A DNA stretch of 64,000 bases from Thuidium tamariscinum (lineage: Eukaryota > Streptophyta > Bryopsida > Hypnales > Thuidiaceae), in the NCBI GenBank assembly GCA_947034885.2, contig OX344754.2, positions 15,642,501 through 15,706,500 on the forward strand, written 5' to 3'. Positions 1-11,807 of the stretch are shown piece after piece; the stretch's first letter is position 1; the number at the start of each line of letters is the position of its first letter. The notes beneath the pieces were generated by a model. It was not told the origin of the DNA, made no database searches, and saw only the letters and a list, made by a program, of their open reading frames with translations. The translations under genes and the position numbers were made by a program.

Positions 1-1151
1 CCGTGTTTCAAGCTTAGAAGTAGCAGACTAATAATCTCCATAGAAATGCATGCTCACAATGCATGTTTGGAAGTACTTGCAAATTTGTTTTCTACAGTGA
101 GGTACGTAGGCATTTTGTCATGCTTCTTGTACTACCAGAAAGGATAAGGTAGTGTAGGAGGAGGCGATAGTGGGGTTTCAAGGATCCTTGACGCATGTTT
201 CATTCAGGAGCCGAATGAAGGCAATGGAAGCACGCCTTGTACAGAAGTTGATGATGTGTACAGCAGGAATGCTGAATAAGAGAAGTACGTCTCAAAATTT
301 TGGGGACGAAGTCCATTTCCTGATAATTGTTTGTGCCCTGTACTGAATGTGCTAGCCGTTAGGGGATGTCTAACATCTATTTTGTGTAGCGTGCTATAGA
401 ACGTGTGCAAACTGAGAACGATTGCACGCAAGCACTATCAGTTAACTTGCATAGGGATTGAATGATCTTTGGAAGTTGGCTATGTCATTGTAACAACACC
501 TTCGGAAAATGCCGTTCGATTTCCTAGTTGCGGCACTTTTTCTTGGCAATTGCTGAATATTCTCTAAGTGGAACAGTGAATGGAATTTAAATTCCACGGA
601 ATTCAAATGGTCCACGTGTCCAGTAGAGTAAAAAAATTCAATAGAAGATGATGAAATCAGCTTCTGTGTTAATCAAATGGAGGTGCACGGGCTTTGAACA
701 CGTATACTCTTCCAGAAGACGAGGAAAAGGACACAGAACAGAGTCGCTAGAAACCACTTTGGATGTAATCAATGCACTCCATATGTTTGTAAAACACGTC
801 AGCTACCAATTTGGAATAGAATTAGCAATCACAGAATTATGGAAAGTAAATAAAGTAATCTCAGAAATAAACCAGAACGTCAACAAATGTCAATTGTTAA
901 GCGGCTGTACATGATTCACCATGCATGAGGCATATCTAAACTGCTGTAATTAGATGATGTGGCGAGATCCATTCCTCCACTTGGCATGTGCAGCAATGGG
1001 GATATATACAGCCGAGGCCATTGAACCAAGAGCAAATGAACAGAAACATGTACAGACTAATTCCTAACCAACAGTTCCTAACCAACAACACTGGTGAACA
1101 CATTTTCTATTAATTTTTTGTTCTTCGGGAACCCAATTCTCCAGTAGTGTA
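1..1151. other. AT-rich sequence, no gene recognised
   Basis: I see no convincing coding exon, RNA gene or repeat boundary here. Two short open frames (204-431 minus, 648-914 plus) have no recognisable domain. The segment ends where a TIR element begins. Confidence 0.5.
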
Positions 1152-1884
1152 GGGTCATTGCAAGAAAGACCGACCGATTTATGTAGCGTTTTCCACAATA
1201 CTGCTGAAATTTTCGGGAGTACTGTATAATTAGAAAAACAATTTCAAAAAAATGTATAAAAAATGTTTTAGGTATATACCTCTAAGAAGAAGGTACCCTA
1301 GGAAGGAAAAGTGTAGGAAAATTCTCTAAGTAGGAGAACTAGAAAAGTGCAAATTTTCGTGAAAATAGGTACTTTGACATTTTAATTTGTGAAAAATAGA
1401 AAAAAGAATTTTAAAAAAAACTAAAATTTGATAATTGGGGAGAACTTTATGATGAAGAGATTTCACCAAAAGAATGATCTCAAAACCATCTTAAATGTTC
1501 AAAAGTATGCGCGCAAGGGAGGCCTGTTTGCGCATATGTAGAAGAAAGAGAATAATGATTTTTAAGATTTCCTTTGGTAGAAACATGCCTACCCAGTATG
1601 GAAATAGGCCACAAAAATTTCAGCTTTAGATCATTAATTTTGGATGCTCCCCAGTACTAAAAACCCCTAAACCGCAAAGTGTGACAAATTAGCTTAATTA
1701 AAATTTAATTATAAGATGATTTTTGAAAATTTCTGAAAAATAATTAATTTGATTGTTGTCATGTCAGAAATCTTTAGTCAAAATTTCAAATTAATATGGT
1801 TCATACTTTAAAAGTTATAATCAATAACAACTCTGTCATTCAAAGTGTGACACAAAATAGTACCAGTCTTTCTTGCAATCACCC
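1152..1884. mobile_element. GGGT-ended TIR element, copy 1 (about 733 bp)
   Basis: The left end reads gggtcattgcaagaaagac and the right end is its near-perfect inverse (gtctttcttgcaatcaccc). The body, read in reverse, is similar to 36396-37139. It has no coding capacity, so it is probably non-autonomous. A target duplication is not clear. It abuts the remnant of a related element that ends at 2215. Confidence 0.7.
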
Positions 1885-2215
1885 AATAGAGATGTTTCTA
1901 ATTTCATAAAAAAATCATCACCATCCCTTGTAATATTAGTCGAACTCTAACTTGTCCAATTTGTGGCTTCAAATTTGGAATTTTGGCTCAAACCCTCCAA
2001 AATGGCCAAAGTAGACACCCAATTGGAGGCAGGTTAAAAATAGTAAAATAATTTTAAGAATTCTGAAAAAATTATTCAACATTTAAAACTTTTGTGTGCA
2101 CCTTCATTCCAAATTTCAAAACAAACTAACCAAGTAGGCAAAAGTTATGTGCAAAAAACTACCTATTGGAGGTCAAGGGGACAAAAAATAGGACAAGTGT
2201 TTCTTGCAATCACCC
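1885..2215. mobile_element. Right-hand remnant of a second GGGT-ended element
   Basis: From aatagagatg onward this matches 55502-55833, the right part of the complete element at 55085-55833. It ends in the same terminus (gtgtttcttgcaatcaccc). The left part is missing in this copy, replaced by the element ending at 1884. Confidence 0.65.
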
Positions 2216-2289
2216 AAGTGTACAAGTTTGACGCATCATCGGATGAAGTAATCATCGTTGCTTTGTAGAGAACAAACTATAGCACATTT

Positions 2290-4078
2290 TCTTCACTTCG
2301 CTCGATGTTCCTCAAAGACTAGTGCGCTCATCACGGAATGCTCAATTGATTGGGCAAAGAAATAATTTTTACAATGCAATTTCAATAATAAATGCTCTAC
2401 TGGACTACTACCGAGGGAGATGAAGTGACTCTTATTAAAAAAAAGGCAATTGCAACTACATTCAACAGCTTCTTGTAGTCCTAAATCTACCTCTGATTTC
2501 AATGAAGAATTCCCAAACTTTTTGGAATAGGAAACAATAACTCTTGCCATAGGGGCACTGCAATGATAAAGCTAAATTAAAACAAATACTCTTGTACTTG
2601 TGCAAATTTATAATACTTTTTATAATTTCCTATTCAATAAATTACAAGAGAGTATGCTTGAGTACTTTTATACAAATTACATGGAGTGTTTCTTTGTTAT
2701 CTAATCCCTACAGCGCAGAACTTTGTCGGAATCCTACCAACAATAGTAGTTTCACTAATGACATCTTTGTTGTGAGCTACTCAATTGCATGGTCTTTCAT
2801 ACGAGGTGGAGAACACCAAATTCTTTGTTTAACTTCTATTGCGGTGGATTCACAAGCAACAACTGTAGTTACTTAAGTGTTTTGTAATTTAGACTTTCAA
2901 ACGGCGTGGCGATAGGGTTGACCAGTTACAATTCACTGTCAGACACGTCCTATACAAATGCACATCACGCCAACAAAATTGACCAGAATCCTTGCTCATT
3001 TGCGTGAAGAATGTACATTTGACATTTTCTTCCTCCAAATTGCAAATGTGTAAAGCTACAATGAATTTTGAAGAGGACGAATAAGTTTCCTTGCTATAGA
3101 GTGAATAATACTCTTTGCAAGGTGCACCAAGTGAACAAAACATAATTTTTGTTTGTTCGGTACAATGTGCAAAGTGTTGCAAATCGTGGACCAACAAAGT
3201 TCATCCAAGTATACATTAGGGTTGCATTAAGGGCTTAAGGCACTTTGCCCAAGATAGTTTCATTGGTTGTTTGTGAAATGCACCAGGGGATGAAGCTCTC
3301 GTGATGCCATGGTGCAAGTAGAAGTTGTAAAGATGCACATGGTCTTGTCTACATTGAGCCATATCCTACACAATCCAGGCACGTGTTCAAAGCTGAAATC
3401 GTCCGATTTTTCTCTGGTGGGACATGTTCTATACTTGACGTGAAGAAAACAAGTTCAATTTTGTAGAAGGACTCTTTTCTAGGCAACGCACTGAAGGAAC
3501 AATCTTAATTTAGAAAGAATGTTCATACAAGGCAATGGGATGGACGGCGGCAGCATCATATAAGTTACAGTAGATGATACCTTGCATTTCTCCCAACGTG
3601 TCGATCAGAAAGATGTTTTAGGGGGCTTGGGGCATTGCATGCATGGAAAAGGAATGGAAAGGAAGAAGGAATTTTTTTCGTACACCTACTCATCAATTTG
3701 TAGATGTTTTGTTTCATAGCAATCAAACCTCTCAAAGCCAGTGTGTGTAAATAGGAATACCTTCGACTACTTATGTTGATCAATAAACTGGCAAGCCATG
3801 CATGGTTTCGTCTTATTTTGCAATGGGCCCAAAAGACAATATGAAGAAGTGAAGAAAGGGAATGGTACATACGTGCTCCAAAGTATACTTTGACGGAGGA
3901 TGTTTTCTTGAACAACAGAGAAGACAACGGTACTTTCGGACAAGTACAAATCGAAATTCAACATTAGTTTAATCTCAATGTGTTGTTGCATTTCTATCAA
4001 TTCTATGTCTGTCATGATGTTATTTGACATTTGACATACTGTGGTGGCAGGGTTTTTTTCTCTAACGATTTGGTGCAA
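2290..4078 (-). pseudogene. Decayed minus-strand gene of unknown function (copy 1)
   Basis: Several minus-strand frames read like real protein and are conserved with copy 2 (55907-57670). From the 5' side: a segment containing the peptide ELIE.QQHIEIKLMLNFDL ends near 3873 at a donor-like GTATGT; a segment with IDTLGEMQGI..YCNLYD lies around 3590-3500; a segment with QFCWRDVHLY lies at 2889-3197; the last is at 2293-2550. Stops and shifts break the frame (for example a TAA just after the YEHSF peptide). I do not recognise the family. Real gaps between segments could be introns. Seen: open frames and similarity between copies. Inferred: a former multi-exon gene. Confidence 0.35.
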
Positions 4079-4335
4079 AATTTTTTTGGCCTGGCACCAA
4101 GCCTATTGGAAAAAAACAGTAAAATTTTGGATGAAATCACCAATAAACTTCAAAATTTTAAAAAATAGTGGATGAAATTGACACATAATGAATGAAAATA
4201 GAATGACAAATATATATTATGTGCTAATATGATATTTTCTATCCAATATATGGATGAGTGTTGAGATTTGGAGCTCCACAATAAAATGAAATATCGCCAC
4301 TTTGGCACTTCACAAGAAATGAAAAAAAAAAACCC
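4049..4335. mobile_element. Short MITE-like repeat, family D (287 bp)
   Basis: The ends form inverted repeats, agggttttttt on the left and its complement aaaaaaaccct on the right. The interior carries the recurring phrase ggatgaaattgcca and the block ctatccaatatatggatga. Related copies lie at 15332-15655, 16764-17361 (interrupted), 35212-35468, 57641-57925 and 63180-63417. No coding capacity and no clear target duplication. Confidence 0.55.
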
Positions 4336-5199
4336 TATATAGTGGATGTGAATTGAATGAATATCCATTAAAATAAAGACAATTGCATTGAATGGAATGT
4401 ATCTGATCCATATTTTGCATTCTTGTTATGAAACTATGGTTCAAAAATCATTTGATATATTTATAAAGTTTTTGGTTACTCTAATGTACAACCTCTCAGC
4501 TTCATTTGATAGTAGGAGTTGGAATTCAAACTCCGAGAATTAGAAACGATTCGAAATAGCTTATTGGAATATCATTTTTGAGGGGATGATCGTATACCTC
4601 GACTTCTTTCACTTTACCCTAGTTGCATGAAAGTAGTGTTTTGCACAATTGAACTCATCTAGTACAACCTGGAATTTTCCATGAGAAAATGAAGATTGTT
4701 TTGAAATTTTAAACCAGACTTGTAGCAATCATTGTACTAGCCGAGGTCCAATAACATGGTTTACAGTGATTGTAGATGACTTGAAGACAACTTGAGAGGA
4801 ATATTGTTGATATTTAAATGAGAAGGGTTCCAATCACATCTCTAATTCCAAGGTGTTAAGCAATTGGTAGCATAAAAGGTTGTTGCTTGTCAACCATTCC
4901 AATCATTCTTTCAACTTTTGTATCTTTGGCCACCATATTGGAAGATATCAAAGGTGCAAGTGTTTGAAGAAAGTCTACACAAGGACTGGCTTCACTCCAA
5001 TGTATTTCCTACTCCCTTTACAGCAAGAGGTTGAAGAAAACCACGAAGAAAACTTTTGTAGTGCCTTGTAACTTCTAAATGCAAATTCTAATAAAAACCT
5101 TAGAATATCATAGGTGTGTTTGAAGTTTTGACTATGTTATGGAATGACAATACTTGTTTTTGGTTTGAATATCAACTACTATTGTCCTATTCATGTTGA

Positions 5200-5449
5200 T
5201 GCATTATACAGTTGTAGGTAGTTTAAATCCAATTTTAAGCTAGAGTTACGTATTCTAGAAGATAAAATGCCTAGATTACGCTTAGTATGTTTAGTAGAGA
5301 TGCTATTGTATCTTACAGAATGCAATGACCTTGTTTTTAAGCTTCTTGAAACCATAACTAATCTTTGGAACAAGCTAGTATGTACCATGCCTTGCCCGCC
5401 CAAGGAGCTTGACATGGCGCATGTCCACAACTTTTTGGTTACATTTTAA
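5200..5449 (+). pseudogene. Coding-like exon in repeat unit, copy 1
   Basis: From about 5224 a frame stays open to 5449. It includes the peptides LRILEDKMPRLRLVCLVEML and KLLETITNLWNKL, and is preceded and followed by in-frame stops. Copy 2 (59800-59990) keeps the same frame until a small insertion near 59977. Function not recognised. It may belong to the plus-strand exon chain downstream (6587 onward). Confidence 0.3.
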
Positions 5450-7156
5450 CACAAACACATGAAAGGTTGCAAACGTTGAAAAACTTTATGGCCGCAGAGT
5501 TTACTACCTATATAGTACACTTTTGTTGATCAATCAAACTTTGGTGGCCGCAATTAGTGCAACTTCGAATACGATTGATAGGCACTTGCTAGTAAGTTCT
5601 TTAGTTAGGTTTGGTTTATTTGGTTGAATTTACAATGAATTTACGACTCAAACCTAGATTGATCTACGGCCAGTTGTGGAACAATAGTGCGTGTTTTTGT
5701 GACTCCAATGTAGTCAAAGCTTGCTCTTGGAGAATTATACATGTTGAGCCACGCAATAAGTAGCAAGATAATGAGTCTTTTGACAATTTTGACTCTTACA
5801 ATTTACTCCGTAAGAATTTGATTCATTTTATGTGCTTAGCTGTAATGTTTTAATTGCAAGCATATTTAAATATAAATATTGGAATTGAGGAAAACAGAAC
5901 AGTGAGTCCTAGCTTTATAGTAATACCTTTTGATTTATTCTAATTATATATTAGGCTTTTCCGGTATCAATATGAAAATGTTTTAGGGCATGAATGTATT
6001 GCTTTTGGGTATAACTGCAATGCAAATTCTATTGGCAATTAATTGGACTTGTTTGTGGTGGACATTTTCTATTGGTTGGTTCAAATAAGTTTATCATCAC
6101 TGTATTATGAACATTACCAACACAATATTTTACAATACACAGTCATATGAAAAAGCTATACATAAGGGCTATATTTAATTCTCCTGCTAATTAAACCATA
6201 CCTCAAGTAAGTCCTGTTTTGGTTTGTTATTTTTGGCTTTTCCTTGAATTTTAATTTGATCCAACGTTTCTTTGACATCTAATTTCTAAAACCTGGTTTT
6301 GTTAATATGCATTAGATCTAAATTTGTCTTTGCTTTGATTTGTGACTTTCCAAATCTTAAATTTACACTAAATGGTGGATTTAATGTTAGCTACCAAGTT
6401 ATATTTTTCTAGTTTTAGTGCTCCTTGTTGCTTAAATAGGTCATTTGTTTTCAATAGTTTGTTTGTTAATGCTTGTTTATTTTGTGACAAAATTATAGGT
6501 TGAGCGATTTTTCCATCTCTGATACACTAAGTTCTATTCTTGTTAGGAAAATATGAATTGAGCTTCTTGTTTGAAAAAAGATTTAGGCTTAGAAGTCAAG
6601 CGCATAGAAATCGCCTTGGTAAACTTATTCTTGGGCCTTAGTTGAAGCCTACTTTTGGATTTCTTTTAGTAGATTTTCAAGAAGAATGTGGAATATATTG
6701 ATGTTAAACTTTATATATATGACCACAAGATATTAAGTGCATACAAGACATCTTCCAAAGGTATTTTTCTTCTTGTACACAAATAACTTTGTGCTTAAAC
6801 TATTGATTGTCATTTTCAACTTATTAAGTTATATATTCTTGAATTGTGGCTACTAATAGAGATGGTTTTTTCTTCTTGAAACAATTATTATAAGATTAAT
6901 TTTATATAAGGTAGGCTTAGAAGTTTGGAAACGGGTTTTGAAAAAGCAATTTGGCTTTTACGATCTTTTGCTTAATACATTATATCTTGAAAATAAAAAC
7001 AAATGATTTTGAAATATCATTTTAAGTTCCATGGTCTATTCTATAGAATTTAATCTAATATAATGTTAGAAATAGAGAATAAAAAATAGAAGTAATTATA
7101 GTTTGAATTCTACTTATATGTTTTTTAATCAATTTGTTTGCATGTACATTGTACAG

Positions 7157-7183
7157 GAAAGATAGAATTAGTATTAAGAAAAG
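7157..7183 (+). other. 5' part of exon split by transposon insertion
   Basis: The exon starts after tacag at 7156 and reads RKDRISIKKR before stopping at the transposon end. Its 3' part is 28863-28954, followed by GTATTT. In copy 2 the same exon is continuous (61934-62052). Confidence 0.45.
7180..7183. repeat. Target site duplication (aaag), left
   Basis: This aaag matches 28859-28862 on the other side of the transposon. Copy 2 keeps one uninterrupted version (ttaaaaaaaggcaaaagg near 61950), so it is a real 4-bp duplication. Confidence 0.85.
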
Positions 7184-7210
7184 AACACCGAATTAGACAT
7201 TTTTGCACTT
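7184..7210 (+). repeat. Left terminal inverted repeat (27 bp)
   Basis: Starts aacaccgaattagacattt and ends tttgcactt; 27/27 identical to the inverse of 28832-28858. The final tgcactt also begins an imperfect hairpin (7204-7220, tgcac...gtgca). Confidence 0.95.
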
Positions 7211-7250
7211 AGAAGGTGCAAAATTGCACTTCATTCGTATGCTATGTGCA
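7204..7250. promoter_or_regulatory. Left subterminal TGCAC/GTGCA motif cluster
   Basis: The 5-mer TGCAC or its inverse GTGCA occurs at 7204, 7216, 7225 and 7246. The right end has the same motif at 28807, 28821 and 28834. Clusters like this near transposon ends are commonly transposase binding sites; that role is inferred. Confidence 0.45.
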
Positions 7251-7493
7251 ATATACAATATCAAACATGGAGGGGGGGCAACTTTTTGGAAAATGCCATT
7301 CAAACTTTGTAAGTGAAATTCACACAATGGATCTTGTCATATTCTTCCCAATGTTTCAATTACTTAAAGAAATCCTTCAACACTTTTCACTCCATGCTAC
7401 TCATTAGGCATTTTCTTTTGCCGTTTTGCTTCAAAGATATAGAGATGCCTACAACTAGACGGTCTAAAATACATTTCATCAATTTATACCTCT

Positions 7494-10400
7494 CTAATAC
7501 ATATTCAAATCACTTCGCAGACGTTCGTCGTCTAGATCCTCCATCTGCATTGCCATGTACTCAAGAAGATGAGGTTTTGCGTCCATTGGAATAATTACTA
7601 CTTCCTCCGTTTGCACACCATGTACTGTAATGCTCGAACGTATGGAGTGTCCACTTCTCCCATGATGGGGGACATCCGTCCATGAATATATCGCTGCTTC
7701 TTTCTCAACCCATGAACATCTCTCTCCAGTTGGTTCCCATGTTGATTCCATGCAATTCACATATCTGACTGTATTGCTTCCTGCTTCTTCTACTCCAGGT
7801 CTCATGCTAGGCCAATACCAAAGGACTTTGATCTTCAAGGCCCACCTCCCTTGACCAAACTCCAACACCTTTCCTAAATAGAAAGGTACTCTTGTCCTTA
7901 CTTCACTTGCTTCTACTGTAAGAGCTACAAAGTGCCCTAAAGCAATGTCATTCTCTGGATTGAACGGAGGAAAAGGATCTTCATTTGCACCTCGTACTAA
8001 TTCAACAACTGCTTCATTTGCTCTATTTCTATTCCTCTTCCCTGTCATTCTTCGGGATATTTCTGGTGGAGGTCTGTCTCTACGGGGTCCGAAATATCCT
8101 CTCCTTTGGGGATTAGGCATTGTTGCCATTATCGCATCAACAGTTGGAAGTCCTGCTACAATTTCATCTGCTCCAATTGATGTAGTCGAATTTGTTCCTC
8201 CCTCTTCGACATTAGGAACAACATTGCCATCTTCATTTTCATGTAAGACTTTAGATGGCCAAAATGGTAAATCACGGATGCCTTCTCGATTTTGTTGTGG
8301 AAAATCTTGTAAGTAATCCTTGAACACCTTTGTTTTCTCTACAACCTCTGAGTTCCTAATTGGATCAAAGCCTCTCAACAATAACTTCTCTTTGTAAGCT
8401 ATGAATTCATCCAAAGCTTTCAACTCCCTTTGATCCGCTGCAAACACCTCAGCAAGATCTGGTTTCTCTGCTGTACTGGGTAGTGAGTGCAAACACAAAT
8501 GTCCTCTTTCCGGGCCCCACTCGTCTGAACTGAAATGTTTGTGTTGTACACGGACCAATCCATTTTCCACATAGAACCTCATATGGTGTGGAAATGTTAT
8601 ACCAGTCACTTGCTCCCCTCCTCGTAGCAAATGTGGTGTGATGAATGCCTTCCAATCGTGAACGTGTTCTAGCTGTCGAGCACTCACAAAAGACTCGGTG
8701 TATGAAGTGCCTTTCTCCACCAACTGTAGCATCTCTTCCAATGTATCTATATCTCTCCTCTTCAATACATTTGAAATCACACTAAACCTCTGATCGATGT
8801 CCTCGTGCATGTGTCCCACAATTAAAAAACAAAGATGCACTTCTTTGAAAAACCCAAGACCTACTAGTGCAGCGCACATTCCAAACATATAGATGTTCTT
8901 GTTCTCCCTTGTAGTGTTATCTGCTTGAATCCTCAACGTTGGTGGCAATAATCCTCGCCTTCGCTTGACGTCGCATATTATGTTCATCACTGACGTTATG
9001 ACTTGATTGCTATCATGCTTGTGGTGAGCATCGATCCAGACATCAGCATACAAGCCAATTCCATGAACTAGTACACCACAAAGATGAGTCTTCACAAATC
9101 GAGATTCAATGTTCTTCACAGTTTGACGCATCTTCGGTATCATAGTTGTATTTTGATCCATCCCATCCACAATCAAGCACATAAAGATATCTGGTGTGAT
9201 CATTGCTGATCTCTTGAATAGCCAATAATCTCGCCTTTCCTCCATTTGAATTCGTATGTGGATGATGTATAACTCTTTTATTTTCTCCTTCGCTACTGCA
9301 TTTGTTGTTGACTCCATTCCGCACTTATACTCCCAACAGTGATAGCACTTTGAGAATCTAGAAAAAGGTGGAATTTGCACGTGGGGAAATTCTTTTCGCC
9401 AAAGTCGACGAAAAGAACTTATTGACAATTCTGACCCATCCACACGTTTCTTCACTTCTTCATTCACATACCGAAACACGTCCAGCTTCGTTGTATTCAT
9501 AGGCAACAAAACCAAAGGTAACACTGCATTGTCCATCTTCCTCCGTATTGATCGATGCGGTTGTTGGCATCCAGCTTCATTCACAAACACATGAAGGCTT
9601 TCCCGAGCTGCCGACAATTTTGTACTTTCTCTCCCCTGATTGGTATTCCCATGAACGGCTGCAACTCTACCATATATTGCATGCGATGTTTTCAGTTGCT
9701 TAAAACGCCTCTGAGAATAACCCAATGCCTCAGCATAACATGCATTGCAAACAACTTTGCCATCCATCTTTGTCACATACTTGTCTCTTCTTCGTCCCTC
9801 TGTACGAGTGAAGAAAGCATTCAGCATTTGCATTATCCATGTAGCCCTTGCTTCATATTTTTGACCCCAAGCCATGTACCGTTGATCCAAAATATGTTTC
9901 GCATCAACATCGCGTAAACAATTTTGTTTACATCCCCCTCTCTCCTTTGCGACTTTGACACTTTCAAGTGTAACCTTCGTAGTCACTGACTCCCCTTGCT
10001 CCCTTGGACTTCTTATCCGAGCCCTTCGATTTGTCATTGAATAACTCCTCCGTGGTACTCCTACTGGCATTCCATCCACTCTTGTTATGTTCAGAACACT
10101 TCCCTCTGATACTGGCGTCAAAGGTGAACTTGGTGCCGTACTCCTATCACTCTGACTTGGCGGTGTTACATTTGAATTGCTTGAATTCTCTTGCGCATCA
10201 TGGAAATCAAATTGAGGTGTAGGGATACTGGGGAAAGAGAAATTCTGCCCTTCTCTCAAAGGAGGAGAATGCCCTAACCTCACTTCCGAAGGACGTGCCC
10301 AACGAATAGAGGATCGGTGCCATCGTATGACCTTCTCCAAACATTCTCCTAGAACCTTTCCCACCACTTCACCAACCCATTTTGCTTCATCTACAACATG

Positions 10401-10703
10401 AGTAACTGAAACTGCAATTTCGAAAGGTCGTAACTTCACTTGGTGGAGTTCAGCACCAGTTGTATAGCTTATATCTACTACACCAACCCCGACAATGTTC
10501 CCATTCTCCCCTAGAAGTTCCACCATCCCATTTCTAACTTCAGGGACTACAGTGGTAGGTGCACTGCTCTCCTCTTGGAATAGTCTCCCTCGTACCACTC
10601 GTGTTAATCTTTCTCCTACTGTTCTTCTCTCTGTTGCAACCACGGTAGCACCTACAGCATTCAAAGCCACCGGACTTCCGAATCCTCCTTCTGCCATTCT
10701 CAT
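7494..10703 (-). CDS. Transposase-like protein with DUF7869-type RNase-H-like core, 1069 aa
   Basis: One uninterrupted reading frame, starting at ATG 10703 (ATGAGAATGGCAGAA; the second ATG two codons on is equally plausible). Regions: residues about 55-130 resemble the DUF8039-type N-terminal domain of plant transposon proteins; 150-240 is Ser/Pro-rich and basic; about 325 has a Cys pair (VCNACYAEALG); about 460 has CYHCWEYKC; the core follows. Core motifs are VDGMDQ (512-517), QADNTTRENKN (D595), and GHMHEDIDQRFS (E634, D635, D637), consistent with an acidic triad of an RNase-H fold. Downstream is an acidic linker, then a C-terminal segment (about 915-1010) with a GKVLEFGQGRWALKIKVLWY pattern resembling a chromo/BAH-like reader. 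Inferred role: mobilising the surrounding element. No intron is needed, and no stop or shift interrupts it. The family name is from memory and needs a profile search. Confidence 0.8.
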   Translation of the reverse strand: MRMAEGGFGSPVALNAVGATVVATERRTVGERLTRVVRGRLFQEESSAPTTVVPEVRNGMVELLGENGNIVGVGVVDISYTTGAELHQVKLRPFEIAVSVTHVVDEAKWVGEVVGKVLGECLEKVIRWHRSSIRWARPSEVRLGHSPPLREGQNFSFPSIPTPQFDFHDAQENSSNSNVTPPSQSDRSTAPSSPLTPVSEGSVLNITRVDGMPVGVPRRSYSMTNRRARIRSPREQGESVTTKVTLESVKVAKERGGCKQNCLRDVDAKHILDQRYMAWGQKYEARATWIMQMLNAFFTRTEGRRRDKYVTKMDGKVVCNACYAEALGYSQRRFKQLKTSHAIYGRVAAVHGNTNQGRESTKLSAARESLHVFVNEAGCQQPHRSIRRKMDNAVLPLVLLPMNTTKLDVFRYVNEEVKKRVDGSELSISSFRRLWRKEFPHVQIPPFSRFSKCYHCWEYKCGMESTTNAVAKEKIKELYIIHIRIQMEERRDYWLFKRSAMITPDIFMCLIVDGMDQNTTMIPKMRQTVKNIESRFVKTHLCGVLVHGIGLYADVWIDAHHKHDSNQVITSVMNIICDVKRRRGLLPPTLRIQADNTTRENKNIYMFGMCAALVGLGFFKEVHLCFLIVGHMHEDIDQRFSVISNVLKRRDIDTLEEMLQLVEKGTSYTESFVSARQLEHVHDWKAFITPHLLRGGEQVTGITFPHHMRFYVENGLVRVQHKHFSSDEWGPERGHLCLHSLPSTAEKPDLAEVFAADQRELKALDEFIAYKEKLLLRGFDPIRNSEVVEKTKVFKDYLQDFPQQNREGIRDLPFWPSKVLHENEDGNVVPNVEEGGTNSTTSIGADEIVAGLPTVDAIMATMPNPQRRGYFGPRRDRPPPEISRRMTGKRNRNRANEAVVELVRGANEDPFPPFNPENDIALGHFVALTVEASEVRTRVPFYLGKVLEFGQGRWALKIKVLWYWPSMRPGVEEAGSNTVRYVNCMESTWEPTGERCSWVEKEAAIYSWTDVPHHGRSGHSIRSSITVHGVQTEEVVIIPMDAKPHLLEYMAMQMEDLDDERLRSDLNMY

Positions 10704-11807
10704 CTCCCAATCACGAATACATGCTCATGTCTTCATTATAGATTCTCCACTTCTGCTATCTTATAGATCCTACTTCATATCCCCTTCCCACAACAAATAC
10801 ACATAATTCAGAAAAAATTAACTACAGTTCTTGAAGAAAACTTATGGAAATTTGTTAAATTTTTATAAGTTCACATCCACGACAACAACAAAATCTTAAT
10901 ATCTTATTCACCTCTTCATTTGTAATTTCTTGTCTACATTCAAAGACACTTGATTGCATCCATTTCAATTTCAAATAAAGAAGCTACAAATGCGTCATCT
11001 TCCCTAAAAAAATTTATACTCTTATTCAACTAAAACTACCACGTTTCTATTCCGAAAACAATTTATACACTTTCCTCAACAAACTAAAATAATACGTGCC
11101 TCATTTTCAATACTAAAAAAAAACTTCTACAATCACACCGTCATGCTTCATGTACTTGAATATCATCTTACATATAATAGTAACTTTTATATGTTTCTTA
11201 TTTTATTCCTACTTCAACTGAAAAATGCATTGAACAATACAAATAGAATTGCTCTTGGTATCTTTTGTTTGTTTTTTCAACTCACTATTCAATTACAAAC
11301 AATAAACAACTGAAGATATTAACTACTTGTTGCTCCCGCATCTAGTTCATTAGGGTGACAATGCATTATAATCTTGTCATGCATGTCCTGTTCAATATTG
11401 CAACATGACAAAGAACACAATGACATCCCCACTACTACTTATACCTTGGTGTTTTATACCTGAATTTACACATACAAACATAATGTGCCAACAAAGTTAG
11501 ACATTATGACATTCAAAAACTTCACCTCATTCTTTAAAACTAATTTCGCATCTAATTTTCTAATTTAAAACTAAATAAACTCACACCTGCATCTGTGTTT
11601 AAAGTAAACATAAATCCCATACTTTTTTCTCTTAACTTTCAAGACTTCCTCTCCAAAATAGCTTTATTTAACCCATTAATAGATGCTTTCAATCTTCTTC
11701 AGGAGTTCTATTTAGTGCTATAGAGTGAACAATGAACATAGGGAGGTAGTCTCCATGCACATGTATACATATGAGTACAATGTAACTAACAATGACCACT
11801 GAAAAAA
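10704..11807. other. Upstream region of the transposase gene, no gene seen
   Basis: AT-rich sequence upstream of the minus-strand gene, expected to hold its promoter. I see no clear TATA assignment, exon or repeat boundary. Confidence 0.4.

Larger units (their letters stand above)
2216..7183. repeat. Large duplicated repeat unit, copy 1, left part
   Basis: This stretch is collinear with 55834-61950 in direct orientation, with high identity by eye. Copy 2 has two extra insertions (58356-59318 and 61680-61890) absent here. The unit resumes at 28859 after the giant transposon. It holds decayed coding fragments on both strands and a small MITE (4049-4335). It could be a segmental duplication or a dispersed large repeat; both copies cannot be bounded within the window. 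Confidence 0.85.
6587..7183 (+). pseudogene. Exon chain of a multi-exon gene, 5' part, broken by the giant transposon
   Basis: Four exon-like blocks follow acceptor-type AG. Block 1 begins at 6587 (GLEVKRIEIALVNLFLGL). Block 2 is 6673-6760 (KNVEYIDVKLYIYDHKIL), ending at a GT donor. Block 3 begins at 6915 (GLEVWKRVLKKQFGFYDLLL). Block 4 begins at 7157 (RKDRISIKKR) and is cut at 7183 by the transposon. All have counterparts in copy 2; in block 2 one difference (tta/tta-to-ttg Leu) is synonymous. Block 4 resumes at 28863 and ends at a donor at 28955. The DVKLYIYDHKILSAYK stretch faintly recalls a BTB-type strand pattern, but I would not assign it. Confidence 0.4.

Noticed and set aside
7945..8316. 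123-codon plus-strand frame
   Set aside because: It is antisense to the intact transposase-like gene.
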